64,000 nt of DNA from positions 3,162,001-3,226,000 of the forward strand of contig NZ_AP024653.1 in NCBI RefSeq assembly GCF_019977335.1. The letters are read 5' to 3'. Position 1 is the first letter of the stretch. Every line of letters begins with the position of its first letter. A program made the position numbers and the translations under genes. This stretch comes from Arthrobacter sp. NicSoilB4 (GTDB lineage Bacteria; Actinomycetota; Actinomycetes; Actinomycetales; Micrococcaceae). Below are positions 8,007 through 17,440 of the stretch, piece by piece. Under the pieces are notes generated by a model, which saw nothing but the letters and a program-made list of their open reading frames with translations, was not told the DNA's origin and made no database searches.

Positions 8007-9451
8007 TCGCGGGAGATCTGCACCATGTCCTCGCGGGGAACCACCTTGATGCGTTCCCGCACAATGCCGTTGGCCTCCGCGGCAGCGGACCACTCCGCGC
8101 CGAGGGCCAGTTCGTGGGCGTCGAGCCTGTTCCAGCCTTCCCATGTGGTGTATTCGATCCCGCGCTCGTCGAGGAGGTCGATGATCGCCTGCGGATCGGG
8201 GTTCTGCGCCGGGGGGAGACTGAGCCGGTCCTCGAGCAGGAAGCCGATGGTCTCCAGCGCGTCGCCCTTGGTGTGGCCGATCAGGCCCACGGGGCCGCGC
8301 TTGATCCAGCCTGTTGCGTAGATGCCGGGGACGGGATTGCCGTCGGCGTCGAGCACACGCCCGCCCTCGTTGGGAATGACGCCGCGGCGGGCATCGTATT
8401 CCAGTTCGTCCAACGGCGAGCCGTGGTAGCCGATCGCCCGGTAGACGGCCTGGACCGGGTACTCGAGGAACTCCCCGGTGCCCTTGACGTTGCCGGTGCC
8501 GTCCAGCTGCATGCGCTCGAATTTGATGCCGGTGACTTTACCGGGATGGGCAGCATCGTCGTGGATTTCCACGGGGCTGTGCAGGAAGTGCAGGTGCAGC
8601 CGGCGGGAGGACGGTTCCTCGGCCTCGGCGTGTTCCTCGACGAGCCAGTTGGTCAGGGTGTTGACCATGGTGCGGATCTGGTTGTTGCTGCGGATGGCCT
8701 CGTCCGAGGCCTCGTCGAACTCGAAGTCCTCCGGATAGAGGACGATGTCGACGTCCCGGGCGTGGGAGAGTTCACGCAGTTCGAGCGGCGTGAACTTGAC
8801 CTGGGCCGGGCCCCGGCGGCCAAAAACGTGCACGTCCGTGACCGGGGAATTCTTCAGCGCCCGGTAGACGTTGTCCGGGATTTCCGTCACCAGCAGGTCG
8901 TCGGCATGCTTGACCAGCATCCTGGCCACGTCGAGGGCCACGTTGCCGTTGCCGATCACCGCGATCTCCTTCGCCTCCAGCGGCCAGTCACGGGGCACGT
9001 CGGGGTGCCCGTCGTACCAGGAGACGAAGTCTGCCCCGCCGAAGGAGCCCTCGAGCCCGACGCCGGGGATGTCCAGCTCGGCGTCGTTGATTGCGCCGGT
9101 GGAGAAGATCACGGCGTCGTAGAAGGCGCGGAAGTCATGCAGTGTCAGGTCGCGCCCGTAAGTAACGTTGCCGAGGAAGCGGATGTCGCCGCGGTCCAGG
9201 ACCTTGTGCAGCGCGTTGACGATCCCCTTGATCCGCGGGTGGTCCGGGGCGACGCCGTAGCGGATGAGGCCGTAGGGGGCCGGGTACGCCTCGAAGAGGT
9301 CGATGCTGACCTCGAAGTCGCCGTCCTTGACTTCGTTGGACTTGGTCAGGATGTCCGCGGCGTAGACGCCTGCCGGTCCGGCGCCGACAATCGCGACGCG
9401 GAGCGGACGTTGGGACGTTCTTTGAGGCGAGGTTTCGGCCGAGTTGGACAC
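8003..9451 (-). CDS. fprA: Ferredoxin/adrenodoxin-type NADP+ reductase FprA, copy 1
   Basis: An FAD enzyme moving electrons between NADPH and ferredoxin. The 482-residue protein has the FAD-binding GAGPAG (about 23-28), the GLIRYGVAPDHPRIK block (61-75), the NADP-binding IGNGNVALDVARM (166-178), FGRRGPAQVKFT and the C-terminal GWIKRGPVGLIGHTKGDA, all typical of mycobacterial FprA. GTG at 9451 has AGAAGGG ahead, and TAGAAT at 9514-9509 is a likely -10. A paralogue sits at 26072-27538. This copy is not beside an obvious ferredoxin or redox partner, so its client is unknown. Confidence 0.92.
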   Translation of the reverse strand: MSNSAETSPQRTSQRPLRVAIVGAGPAGVYAADILTKSNEVKDGDFEVSIDLFEAYPAPYGLIRYGVAPDHPRIKGIVNALHKVLDRGDIRFLGNVTYGRDLTLHDFRAFYDAVIFSTGAINDAELDIPGVGLEGSFGGADFVSWYDGHPDVPRDWPLEAKEIAVIGNGNVALDVARMLVKHADDLLVTEIPDNVYRALKNSPVTDVHVFGRRGPAQVKFTPLELRELSHARDVDIVLYPEDFEFDEASDEAIRSNNQIRTMVNTLTNWLVEEHAEAEEPSSRRLHLHFLHSPVEIHDDAAHPGKVTGIKFERMQLDGTGNVKGTGEFLEYPVQAVYRAIGYHGSPLDELEYDARRGVIPNEGGRVLDADGNPVPGIYATGWIKRGPVGLIGHTKGDALETIGFLLEDRLSLPPAQNPDPQAIIDLLDERGIEYTTWEGWNRLDAHELALGAEWSAAAEANGIVRERIKVVPREDMVQISRD

Positions 9452-9636
9452 CGGGAGCCCTTCTGAGTCTTAGCGGCTGCGCCAGTTCAAGCAGCGCACA
9501 ATCCCCCTATTCTAAATGTCCGCATCAGCGTGTGGGCGCGCCGGTGACCGACATCGCAGGGAACCGCGCCCCGGCGCAGGGCACAGTGGATTCCAAAGGC
9601 AGGAATAGGCGCCCCGCGGGTGGTGTTATTGATCTT

Positions 9637-10662
9637 GTGCCTACCCCCGACGGATCCCACTCCCCCGCCACGCTGACGTCCCCGCGTGGCGGGTCCCCGG
9701 GCGGAAGCCCGTCGAAGCGTCCGCCGGCCGCCCTCAAGGCAGTGGACACGGACACGACTGCGGGCATCATCTTCGGGATCGGCGCGTACGGCCTGTGGGG
9801 GCTGATGCCCCTCTACTTCTTCCTGCTGCAACCGGCCGGGGCAGTCGAAATTGTGGCCAACCGGGTGCTGTGGTCGCTCATTTTCTGCGTCCTGCTGATC
9901 ACCGTCACCCGCTCCTGGCGCGTGCTGGGAGCCGCCTTCCGGAACCGCACGGTCATCTTCCCGCTGATCATCGCCGCGGTCCTGATCGCCGTGAACTGGC
10001 TGACCTACGTCTATGGCGTTACCACCGGGCAAGCTGTGGAGGCCTCACTGGGCTACTTCATCAACCCGCTCGTCTCGGTCCTGCTGGGTGTGGTGGTGCT
10101 GAAGGAGAAACTGCGCCCTTTGCAGTGGGCCGCCGTCGGAATCGGCTTCATTGCCGTGGGTGTCCTGACTGTTTCCTATGGCAAACTGCCGTGGATCGCG
10201 TTGACCCTGGCACTGAGCTTCGGCCTCTACGGTTTCGTCAAGAAGCGAGTCGGCCCGCGTGCCGATGCGGCCACCAGCCTCACCGTCGAAACGATCGTGC
10301 TGGCGCCGGTGGCCGGCGCCACGATGATCGTCCTGGCACTCAGCGGTTCTGCGACGCTGACCGTCAACGGCGCCGCGCATTTCTGGCTCCTCGCGGCCTC
10401 CGGCATCATCACCGCCGTGCCGCTGCTGTTCTTCGGCGCCTCAGCCCGGCGGCTGCCGATGACAACGATCGGCCTGCTGCAGTACTTCGCACCCGTGCTG
10501 CAGTTCATCGTGGCGCTGGCCGTGTTCCACGAGCCCATGACGACAGACCGCTGGATCGGCTTCGGCGTCGTCTGGCTGGCGCTGCTGGTGCTCACCGTGG
10601 ACATGCTGCTCACGACGAGGAAGAACTCCGTTACGCGCAGGCTGGCCCGCTCCGCCGCCTGA
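9637..10662 (+). CDS. rarD: RarD-type EamA transporter
   Basis: A ten-helix inner-membrane permease of the drug/metabolite superfamily, RarD branch. The core begins DTDTTAGIIFGIGAYGLWGL and includes EIVANRVLWSLIFC, NWLTYVYGVTTGQAVEASLG and YFINPLVSVLLGV, the RarD signature. The substrate is unknown; the name reflects old chloramphenicol-sensitivity data in E. coli. An ATG at 9532 is in frame, but the first 35 residues it adds are Gly/Pro/Arg-rich and unlike RarD. GTG at 9637 gives 341 residues and is preferred, with moderate certainty. Its stop lies inside a hairpin shared with the convergent stress-protein gene. Confidence 0.85.
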   Translation: MPTPDGSHSPATLTSPRGGSPGGSPSKRPPAALKAVDTDTTAGIIFGIGAYGLWGLMPLYFFLLQPAGAVEIVANRVLWSLIFCVLLITVTRSWRVLGAAFRNRTVIFPLIIAAVLIAVNWLTYVYGVTTGQAVEASLGYFINPLVSVLLGVVVLKEKLRPLQWAAVGIGFIAVGVLTVSYGKLPWIALTLALSFGLYGFVKKRVGPRADAATSLTVETIVLAPVAGATMIVLALSGSATLTVNGAAHFWLLAASGIITAVPLLFFGASARRLPMTTIGLLQYFAPVLQFIVALAVFHEPMTTDRWIGFGVVWLALLVLTVDMLLTTRKNSVTRRLARSAA

Positions 10663-10680
10663 ATCAGTCCAGGCGGCGGA
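10651..10680. terminator. Bidirectional hairpin between rarD and the stress protein
   Basis: Perfect 11-bp arms TCCGCCGCCTG (10651-10661) and CAGGCGGCGGA (10670-10680) flank an 8-nt loop. The left arm includes the end of rarD. It could serve both convergent genes. Confidence 0.55.
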
Positions 10681-10694
10681 ACGGCACGACGCCG

Positions 10695-11567
10695 TCAGTC
10701 CTCGGGGCTGCTATCGAACCGCTCGTAGTCGCGCGGGACCACCACCATGGGCACCGGCAGGGCAAGGAGCACCTTGTTGGCCGTCCTGCCGATGAACAAT
10801 TTGTTTTTCTCCGCTAGGCGCGACGAGCCCACGATCATGATCTCGCCCTCGTCCCATTCGAGGTCATCGATCGCTTCCTCAATGGTGCGCCCGTGGGCAA
10901 CTTCCACCGTGACCTGGTGGCCGGCCGGCAGCCGGTGGGCGGCCGCCGTCAGGACGGTATTGGCGTGGATGTGGGCCGCGTTGATGTTTTCGCCGCTGTC
11001 CCCTTCGGCGTCAAGTTCCACCAGCGAGACCAGCCGCAGGGGGACACCGTGGCGTTCGGCGGCTTCAACCGCGACGTCGATCGCCGCCTCCGCGCCCGTG
11101 CGCTCGCCCACTGCGAGAGTCATCCGCGTCATCGGCTCCGTGTGCCGGTAACCCCGGGGGGCCAGCGCCACCGGAACGGGCGATGCATGCAGGAGGGCGT
11201 TGGCCGCGCTTCCGATCGTGTAGCGCTTGAACAGCCCGGCGCTGGCGGCGCCCACCACGATCAGGCCGGCCTTGTATTCAACGGCGGCATCGATGAGGCC
11301 GGCGGCGTGCGAGTCTGCCTGGCGGACGTGGAACCGGGCCTCGATGTCCTTCGGGACGAGGGCCATGCCCTCCCGTTCCGCGGTGAGCACCTTCTGCTCC
11401 GCGGCGCTGACACGGTTTCCCTCCGGGTTCATCGCGACGTAGGGCGTTCGCCGGTCCACTACGTAGACCAGGTCAAGGTGCGCGCCCTGGGCCCGGGCCA
11501 TGGCGGAGGCCAGTGCAACGGCGTCGGCGCCGCGGTCGCTGGGGGTATAGCCAACTACGTATCGCAT
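10695..11567 (-). CDS. Universal stress protein, two UspA domains
   Basis: A cytoplasmic stress protein of 290 residues built from two tandem UspA domains (about 1-140 and 150-285). The first starts MRYVVGYTPSDRGADAVALA and ends with an ATP-site-like GSAANALLHASPVPVALAP. The second ends GRTANKVLLALPVPMVVVP. Both end segments match the G-2x-G-9x-S/T-like nucleotide-binding tail only loosely. The ATG at 11567 is chosen because AAGGGG lies 8 nt upstream; longer in-frame starts add sequence unlike the family. Role by family: survival under stress or growth arrest. No partner gene is evident nearby. Confidence 0.88.
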   Translation of the reverse strand: MRYVVGYTPSDRGADAVALASAMARAQGAHLDLVYVVDRRTPYVAMNPEGNRVSAAEQKVLTAEREGMALVPKDIEARFHVRQADSHAAGLIDAAVEYKAGLIVVGAASAGLFKRYTIGSAANALLHASPVPVALAPRGYRHTEPMTRMTLAVGERTGAEAAIDVAVEAAERHGVPLRLVSLVELDAEGDSGENINAAHIHANTVLTAAAHRLPAGHQVTVEVAHGRTIEEAIDDLEWDEGEIMIVGSSRLAEKNKLFIGRTANKVLLALPVPMVVVPRDYERFDSSPED

Positions 11568-11768
11568 GTATGAACCCCTTATGGGTCTGTGGCAGAAGCC
11601 AGCCTTGTTCCGGGGATTCCGGGCGACGTCGGCCGGTCTGCGTTCCTGCAGTGGTAGGAACGACTCTAGCCCAGCGGGACGCGGAAATGGCCTGAATAGT
11701 CCGTGACTTTCGGCCCTGAGCCGGGCAACCATCCCCTCCTAGGGTGGAAGGGTCGAGGGGAGCTCATC

Positions 11769-12563
11769 GTGGGCGCGATCACCACGGGGAAGACCCGGCG
11801 GCCCACCAGGGCATGGAACATCCTCCCGTGGCTGTTGGCCCTCCTGCTGGTCCTCGTGGCCTGCACCCCGCCCGCAGCCCAGCCCGGTGGAACCGGCCGG
11901 CCCGCTGCCCCGTCCGCCCCTGCCACCGCGACGGCGGCTCCGTCGGCTTCCGTCACCGTCCCGGCGGACTCGGACGAAACGGCTCCACCGCAACCGGGCG
12001 ACACGGTGGTCTCTTCGAGGACCGCGTTGGACTGGTCCTGGCCCGGCCCCGGCCGGCCGTTCAAGGCCGCGCATAAGAACCCCGCACCCACCTCTCCGCC
12101 TCCGGCCGCTCCCCTGCCCGCGCTGTACGCCATCGGAGCGGGGACGCACCCCGCGGAGGCTCCGCCCTATGACCAGCTAAGCTTCCGGTTCCAGGGAGGA
12201 TTCCCGGGCTACCACCTTGAATTCGTGCCCGAACTGATCGCCGACGGCAGCGGCCTGCCGGTTCCGATGCACGGGGCCGGCGCCATCCTCAGGGTCGAGT
12301 TCCGCGGAGCCCAGGCGCACACAGCTGACGGCACGGCCAGTACCGTCACCAGCGCTCCCGCCCCTTCCATCGGCTACCAGGCCCTCACCAGCTACGCCCC
12401 GGCCGGGGATTTCGAAGGGGTGGTGAGCTACGGAATCGGGGTCGGCCGGCCGGTGGAAACGGTGCCGGAGACGAAGGTGCGCGTGTACGAAGTCGAGAAG
12501 ATCGAGCGCGGCCAGCACCTGTTCGTCGTCGCGGTCCAGCTGGACGCCACCTCCTGGGAGTAG
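11769..12563 (+). CDS. AMIN-like domain lipoprotein
   Basis: A predicted secreted lipoprotein of 264 residues. A membrane segment (WNILPWLLALLLVLVA) ends in a lipobox-like VLVAC, then a long Pro/Ala/Thr linker runs to about residue 115. The C-terminal domain (about 130-262) reads YAIGAGTHPAEAPPYDQLSF, FPGYHLEFVP and DGSGLPVPMHG, the pattern of actinobacterial AMIN-like domain proteins. Its function is not established; cell-wall association is a guess. The GTG at 11769 is preferred over an ATG at 11703 because GAGGGGAG precedes it and it gives a proper signal peptide. Confidence 0.72.
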   Translation: MGAITTGKTRRPTRAWNILPWLLALLLVLVACTPPAAQPGGTGRPAAPSAPATATAAPSASVTVPADSDETAPPQPGDTVVSSRTALDWSWPGPGRPFKAAHKNPAPTSPPPAAPLPALYAIGAGTHPAEAPPYDQLSFRFQGGFPGYHLEFVPELIADGSGLPVPMHGAGAILRVEFRGAQAHTADGTASTVTSAPAPSIGYQALTSYAPAGDFEGVVSYGIGVGRPVETVPETKVRVYEVEKIERGQHLFVVAVQLDATSWE

Positions 12564-12603
12564 CCCCGCGGTACCCCGATCAACCTGCAGCGCGAATTAA
12601 CGC

Positions 12604-12638
12604 AGCAGGGCCGCGGACCATAGGTCCGCGGCCCTGCT
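12604..12638. terminator. Bidirectional terminator hairpin
   Basis: Perfect 16-bp arms (12604-12619, core AGCAGGGCCGCGGACC, and 12623-12638) with a 3-nt ATA loop lie between the convergent lipoprotein gene and gabT. Confidence 0.75.
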
Positions 12639-12681
12639 GGCTATCCCGGAATCCCTGGCGGATCCTCGGTGCCTGGATGGC

Positions 12682-14037
12682 TCAGGCGTTGGCTTTGATG
12701 GCCGCGGCCAGGACCTGGAGGCCGTCGAGGAGCAGCTCGTCGCTGATGACCAGCGGCGGCAGCAGCCGGATGACGTTGCCGTAGGTGCCGCAGGTGAGGA
12801 TGATGACACCCTCCTTGAGGCAGGCCGCGGCAACGGCCTTGGTCAGCTCCGGGTTCGGCTCTTTCGATCCGGCCTGGACCAGTTCAATCGCCAGCATCGC
12901 GCCGCGGCCGCGGACGTCGCCGATCACGGGCAGCTCAGCTGCAAGCTCGCGCAGCTTGCCGAGGGCGAGCTCCTCGATGTGCTTGGCGCGGGCGTTGAGG
13001 CCGTACTGCTCCATCGAGCCGATGGACGCCAGGGCCGCCGCACATGCGACCGGGTTGCCGCCGTAGGTGCCGCCGAGGCCGCCCGGGTGGACGGCGTCGA
13101 GCAGGTCGGCGCGGCCGGTGATGGCGGAGAGCGGCATGCCGCCGGCGATGCCCTTGGCCATGGTGATGATGTCCGGGACGACACCCTCGTGGTTCACGGC
13201 GAACCATTCACCCGTGCGGCAGAAACCGGACTGGACCTCGTCGGCGATGAAGACGACGCCATTGTCCTTTGCCCAGGCCGCCAGCGCCGGCAGGAAACCC
13301 TCCGCAGGGACGATGAAGCCGCCCTCGCCCTGGATGGGTTCGATGATGATCGCGGCCACCTGGTCCCCGCCGAGCTGTTTCTCGATCATGGTGATGGCGC
13401 GCTTGGCGGCCTCGGCACCGGTGATCTCCGCGTTTTCCTCGCGGTAGGGGTAGCTCATCGGCATGCGGTAGACCTCGGGCGCGAACGGGCCGAAGTTGGT
13501 CTTGTAGGGCATGGCCTTGGCCGTCAGCGCCATGGTCAGGTTGGTGCGGCCGTGGTAGGCGTGGTCGAACGCGACGACGGCGTCCCGGCCGGTGGCCAGG
13601 CGTGCCACCTTGACGGCATTTTCCACCGCTTCGGCGCCGGAGTTGAACAGCACCGTGCGCTTCTCGTGGTCGCCCGGGGTGAGGCGGTTCAGCTGCTCGG
13701 CGACGGCGACGTAGCCTTCGTACGGGGTGACCATGAAGCAGGTGTGGGTGAAGTGCTCCACGGCTTCCTTGACGGCGCCGACGACGGCCGGGTCGGAGGC
13801 CCCGACGCTGGTCACGGCAATGCCGGAGCCAAGGTCGATGAAGGAGTTGCCGTCGACGTCGTGGATGATGCCGCCGTCGGCGTCGGCGACGTAAACGGGG
13901 ACGGTCGACGCGACGCCGGCGGCGACGACGGCCTTGCGGCGTTCGGTCAGGGCGACTGACTTGGGGCCCGGGAAATCGGCCTGGACGCGGCGCTTCTGCT
14001 CAAGACGGTACGTGATGTCATGGGCGGTGGTGGTCAT
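12682..14037 (-). CDS. gabT: 4-aminobutyrate--2-oxoglutarate transaminase
   Basis: It transfers the amino group of GABA to 2-oxoglutarate, giving succinate semialdehyde and glutamate. The 451-residue class-III aminotransferase has the cofactor loop NSGAEAVENAVKVAR (about 132-146), DHAYHGRTNLTMALT (158-172), the PLP-ring Asp in IADEVQSGF (D266) and the Schiff-base Lys in TMAKGIAGG (K295). AAAGG precedes the ATG. It lies 109 nt downstream of an aminobutyraldehyde dehydrogenase on the same strand, so the pair could convert 4-aminobutyraldehyde (from putrescine) to GABA and onward. No succinate-semialdehyde dehydrogenase is adjacent. Confidence 0.94.
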   Translation of the reverse strand: MTTTAHDITYRLEQKRRVQADFPGPKSVALTERRKAVVAAGVASTVPVYVADADGGIIHDVDGNSFIDLGSGIAVTSVGASDPAVVGAVKEAVEHFTHTCFMVTPYEGYVAVAEQLNRLTPGDHEKRTVLFNSGAEAVENAVKVARLATGRDAVVAFDHAYHGRTNLTMALTAKAMPYKTNFGPFAPEVYRMPMSYPYREENAEITGAEAAKRAITMIEKQLGGDQVAAIIIEPIQGEGGFIVPAEGFLPALAAWAKDNGVVFIADEVQSGFCRTGEWFAVNHEGVVPDIITMAKGIAGGMPLSAITGRADLLDAVHPGGLGGTYGGNPVACAAALASIGSMEQYGLNARAKHIEELALGKLRELAAELPVIGDVRGRGAMLAIELVQAGSKEPNPELTKAVAAACLKEGVIILTCGTYGNVIRLLPPLVISDELLLDGLQVLAAAIKANA

Positions 14038-14146
14038 GGGAGGGCCTTTCTTGACTGAATGGGGGCCACGCCGGCAGGGTTCCTGGCCGAAGCGGAGCGA
14101 GGTTGGGGCGCCGGTGGGGATCAGGCGACAGCGTTATGCATCAGCG

Positions 14147-15577
14147 CTATGCGTCTAATGCACTCATGACGTGCTTGATGCGGGTGTAGTCCTCGACGCC
14201 GTACATGGAGAGGTCCTTGCCGTAGCCGGACTGTTTGAAGCCGCCGTGCGGCATCTCGGCGGTGAGGAGGATGTGGGTGTTGATCCACACGGCGCCGAAG
14301 TCGAGGTCGCGGCTGACGCGCATGGCCGTTCCGTGGTCGGTGGTCCAGACGCTGGAGGCGAGGGCGTAGTCGACGTCGTTGGCCAGTTCCACTGCCTCGT
14401 CCTCGGTGCTGAACTTCTGCACCGTGATGACCGGGCCGAAGGTTTCCTTCTGCACGATGTCGTCGCTCTGCTTGGCCCCGGTGATGATCGTGGGTTCGAA
14501 GAAGAAACCCTTCTCCCCGGCGCGGTGGCCGCCGGTTTCGATCCTGCAGTTCTCCGGAAGGTGCTCCACCACTGAGGTCACGGCGTTGAAGTGGTTCACG
14601 TTGTTGAGCGGGCCGAAGTAGTTGTCCTCGTCGTTCTGCGAACCGGTGTGCAGCGTCTTGGTGTGTTCCACCATGGCTGCGACGACGTCGTCGTGGACTT
14701 CGTCCTGGACCAGGACGCGGGTGATCGCGGTGCAGTCCTGGCCGGCGTTGAAGAACGCGAATTCGGCGATGGCCGCGGCGCTCTTCTTGATGTCCGCGTC
14801 CTTGAACACGATGGCGGGCGCCTTGCCGCCGAGCTCCAGGTGGGCACGCTTGAGGCCCTTCGCGGCCCCGGACGCGACGGCGATGCCGGCCCGGACAGAA
14901 CCGGTGATGGAGACGAGGCCGGGGACCTTGTGCTCCACCATGAGGGCGCCGGTCTCGCCGGTGCCCAGGACGACGTTCAGCACGCCGGCCGGGAAGATCT
15001 CCCCGGCGAGGCGGGCCAGGACGAGGGTGGATTCCGGGGTGGTGTCCGAGGGCTTGAGCACCACGGTGTTGCCCGCGGCGAGGGCGGGGCCGATCTTCCA
15101 GATGGCCATGAGGAACGGGTAGTTCCAGGGTGCAACCTGCGCGACGACGCCGATCGGTTCTCGCCGGACGTAGGAGGTGTGGCCCTCGAAGTATTCCCCG
15201 GCGGACTTGCCCTCCATGATGCGGGCGGCGCCCGCGAAGAAGCGCAGCTGGTCGGCGCCGGCGGCAACTTCCTCGGAGGCGATCAGGGAGCGGACCTGGC
15301 CCGTGTTGCGGTGCTGGGCCTCGACGAGTTCGTCGCTGTTCGCCTCGACGGCGTCGGCGAGCTTGAGCAGCATCAGCTGGCGCTGTCCCGGCGTCGTATG
15401 CTTCCACGTTTTGAAGGCGTCCTGCGCGGCCGTCATGGCGGCGTCGACGTCGGACTGCACGGAGATCGGAGAGGCGGCAACGACCTCGCCGTTGGTGGGA
15501 TTGACGATGTCCAGCACCCCGGTTCCGGCGGGGGTGACAAACTCGCCGTTGATGAAGTTCTGCAAGGTTTGAACCAC
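14147..15577 (-). CDS. Gamma-aminobutyraldehyde dehydrogenase (PatD/YdcW type)
   Basis: An NAD-dependent aldehyde dehydrogenase of 476 residues, most like the E. coli PatD/YdcW group that oxidises 4-aminobutyraldehyde to GABA. Visible marks are APWNYPFLMAIWKIGPALAA, the base Glu in HLELGGKAPAIVF (about 248) and the nucleophile in FFNAGQDCTAITR (C282). The GTG at 15577 is chosen because AGAGG is well spaced before it; a TTG at 15586 abuts that motif and is unlikely. A succinate-semialdehyde dehydrogenase role is the main alternative. It heads the gabT unit and is divergent from a PucR regulator. Confidence 0.85.
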   Translation of the reverse strand: MVQTLQNFINGEFVTPAGTGVLDIVNPTNGEVVAASPISVQSDVDAAMTAAQDAFKTWKHTTPGQRQLMLLKLADAVEANSDELVEAQHRNTGQVRSLIASEEVAAGADQLRFFAGAARIMEGKSAGEYFEGHTSYVRREPIGVVAQVAPWNYPFLMAIWKIGPALAAGNTVVLKPSDTTPESTLVLARLAGEIFPAGVLNVVLGTGETGALMVEHKVPGLVSITGSVRAGIAVASGAAKGLKRAHLELGGKAPAIVFKDADIKKSAAAIAEFAFFNAGQDCTAITRVLVQDEVHDDVVAAMVEHTKTLHTGSQNDEDNYFGPLNNVNHFNAVTSVVEHLPENCRIETGGHRAGEKGFFFEPTIITGAKQSDDIVQKETFGPVITVQKFSTEDEAVELANDVDYALASSVWTTDHGTAMRVSRDLDFGAVWINTHILLTAEMPHGGFKQSGYGKDLSMYGVEDYTRIKHVMSALDA

Positions 15578-15722
15578 GGTGTACAACCTCTTTCACGCTG
15601 AAAAGGACCCAATGAGACTGCTCCGAGCCTATGCCAGCCGGTCAACCCCGGGGAATAGTCACCTGCACACCGTTGCCGCCACATTTTAGTGCGCTTGACC
15701 AGCCCCCGGTTATCCTGAATCC

Positions 15723-17165
15723 ATGGCCATTTCACTTGCTGCCCTGTTGGGGGTTCCGTCCCTCAAACTCGCCAAGGCAGGCCTCGCCGAGACCACCTGG
15801 CACCAGGACATTGTCTGGGTGGCCGTGACGGAGCAGGAGGACCCTCAGCGGTTCCTCAACGGCGGAGAACTGGTCCTCACCACCGGCATGCGGCTCAAGA
15901 GCGCCCCGGAACAGCGCCGCTTCGTCCGCCAGGTCCAGCGCGCCGGGGCGGTGGGGATCGGCTTCGGGATCGGCCTTACGCACGACGCCGTGCCGCCGGC
16001 CCTGATCGCCGAGGCCAACCGCTGGGGGCTGCCGGTGGTCGAGGTGCCCTATGAGACGCCGTTCATCGCGATCGGCAAGCTCGTCGCGGACGCCCAGTCC
16101 GCGGACCACTTCACCAAGCTGGAGCGGCTCATCGCCGGGCACCAGATCCTGGCCCGTGCCCTGCTCACCGGCGGCGGCCTGGCCGAACTCCTCAAGCACC
16201 TCGGGTCCATGCTGCGGACCGAGATCGTGCTGACCCAGTTCACGGCCCAGCTTTACAACAGTGCGACGGGCAGTCCCGCGCCGAGCGCCGACGGCTGGTC
16301 GTCGTTCCCGATTCCCACCGGCCGCCGCGACGCGTGCACCCTCTGGGTGAAGCAGCCGTTCGAGGACTCGGGGATTGTGGGCTACGCGCAGAACCTGATC
16401 AGCGTCGAGCTCAACAACATGGTCAAGCAGCGCCAGTCCCAGCGCGCCCTGGCCGGGCAGGTCCTGGAGGACGTGATCCACGGGACCCTGGAGCCCAGCG
16501 AGGCCACGCGGCGGCTCGCGGGCATCGGCGTCAACAGCACCCGGAGGAACGTGGTCCTGCTGGCCGAGTCCGCCGCGCACTTCAAGCAGCTGGGGGCGTC
16601 TTCCCTGCCGCGGCCGCTGGAAAAGTCGGTGAGCGCCGTCGTCGGGAAGGATCTCGTGGCGGTGGTCCCCGACGACGGCAGCGGCGCCAGCACGCTGGCC
16701 CGGAGCCTCAGCGACCACCTGGCCGAGGCCGGCATCCACGCCACGATCGGGATCGGCGGAGCGTACACGAAGCCGAACGGGCTGCGCTGGAGCTACTTCG
16801 AGGCCCGCGATGCGGCCAGCCACGGCTTGCCCGTGAACGAACCGGAGCGGCTGAGCCTGACGTCGCTGCTGCTGGCCAGCGAGGACGTGCCCCTGGCGGA
16901 CATGGCGAACGAATCGCTGAACCCGCTCCGGACCTTCGATGCGACCCACGGCGCCGAACTGATGGCCACGCTGGAGAGCTACCTGAACAACAACGGGTCA
17001 GTTGCCGCTGTGGCCGAAGAGCTGACGCTGCACCGGAACACCGTCCGCTACCGGCTCGCCCAGATCACCGAACTCACCGGCTACGACCCGGCCCAGACTT
17101 CGGACCGGGTGCAACTGTGGCTCGCGCTGGCCGTGCAGCGGCTGAGCGCCCGGCACCCGCGCTGA
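15723..17165 (+). CDS. PucR family transcriptional regulator, probable GABA regulator
   Basis: A 480-residue regulator with an N-terminal PucR-type ligand domain (about 1-125), a middle GGDEF-like segment (about 270-390) and a C-terminal PucR helix-turn-helix (about 418-475: NNNGSVAAVAEELTLHRNTV then RYRLAQITELTG). It is divergent from the GABA genes. In Corynebacterium glutamicum a PucR-type GabR activates the gab operon, so the same role here is a reasonable inference. The ATG at 15723 has no Shine-Dalgarno; TATCCT at 15711-15716 is 6 nt before it, suggesting a leaderless transcript. Confidence 0.87.
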   Translation: MAISLAALLGVPSLKLAKAGLAETTWHQDIVWVAVTEQEDPQRFLNGGELVLTTGMRLKSAPEQRRFVRQVQRAGAVGIGFGIGLTHDAVPPALIAEANRWGLPVVEVPYETPFIAIGKLVADAQSADHFTKLERLIAGHQILARALLTGGGLAELLKHLGSMLRTEIVLTQFTAQLYNSATGSPAPSADGWSSFPIPTGRRDACTLWVKQPFEDSGIVGYAQNLISVELNNMVKQRQSQRALAGQVLEDVIHGTLEPSEATRRLAGIGVNSTRRNVVLLAESAAHFKQLGASSLPRPLEKSVSAVVGKDLVAVVPDDGSGASTLARSLSDHLAEAGIHATIGIGGAYTKPNGLRWSYFEARDAASHGLPVNEPERLSLTSLLLASEDVPLADMANESLNPLRTFDATHGAELMATLESYLNNNGSVAAVAEELTLHRNTVRYRLAQITELTGYDPAQTSDRVQLWLALAVQRLSARHPR

Positions 17166-17180
17166 CCCTCCCCCAAAGGA

Positions 17181-17243
17181 CAACGCGAGGTCACTTCCGG
17201 CCCATCCCGGGCCCCAACATGGGCGCGATGTGACTCCGCGTTG
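17181..17243. repeat. Palindromic intergenic element, copy B
   Basis: Arms 17181-17205 and 17219-17243 pair imperfectly. The outer ends are CAACGCGAGGTCACTTC and GTGACTCCGCGTTG, matching copies A, C and D. It starts about 15 nt after the pucR stop. Copy B is the most degraded full copy. Confidence 0.75.
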
Positions 17244-17440
17244 CCCATTAGGGTCTTAGGGCCGTAGACCGGACCGCAGCCGATGGCGAGACTGGGAGAG
17301 GCAGCACGCTGCACAGGAGTGCCCGGAATTGGTGCCCGCGATCGCCCGCACCATGTTCACGGACGAAAGTGCCGGTCCCATCGGCGTCGCAGTTCGGTTG
17401 CCTGATTCGCCCTAGGAAGTTCCCGACTAGGAGGCCGAAC

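Noticed and set aside
3700..14146. A shared 16-base sequence GCGTTATGCATCAGCG at 3700-3715 and 14131-14146, both just after an aldehyde dehydrogenase gene
   Set aside because: A 16-base match is expected about once by chance in a window of this size. The first copy spans the DUF779 start, so a remnant is imaginable but unsupported.
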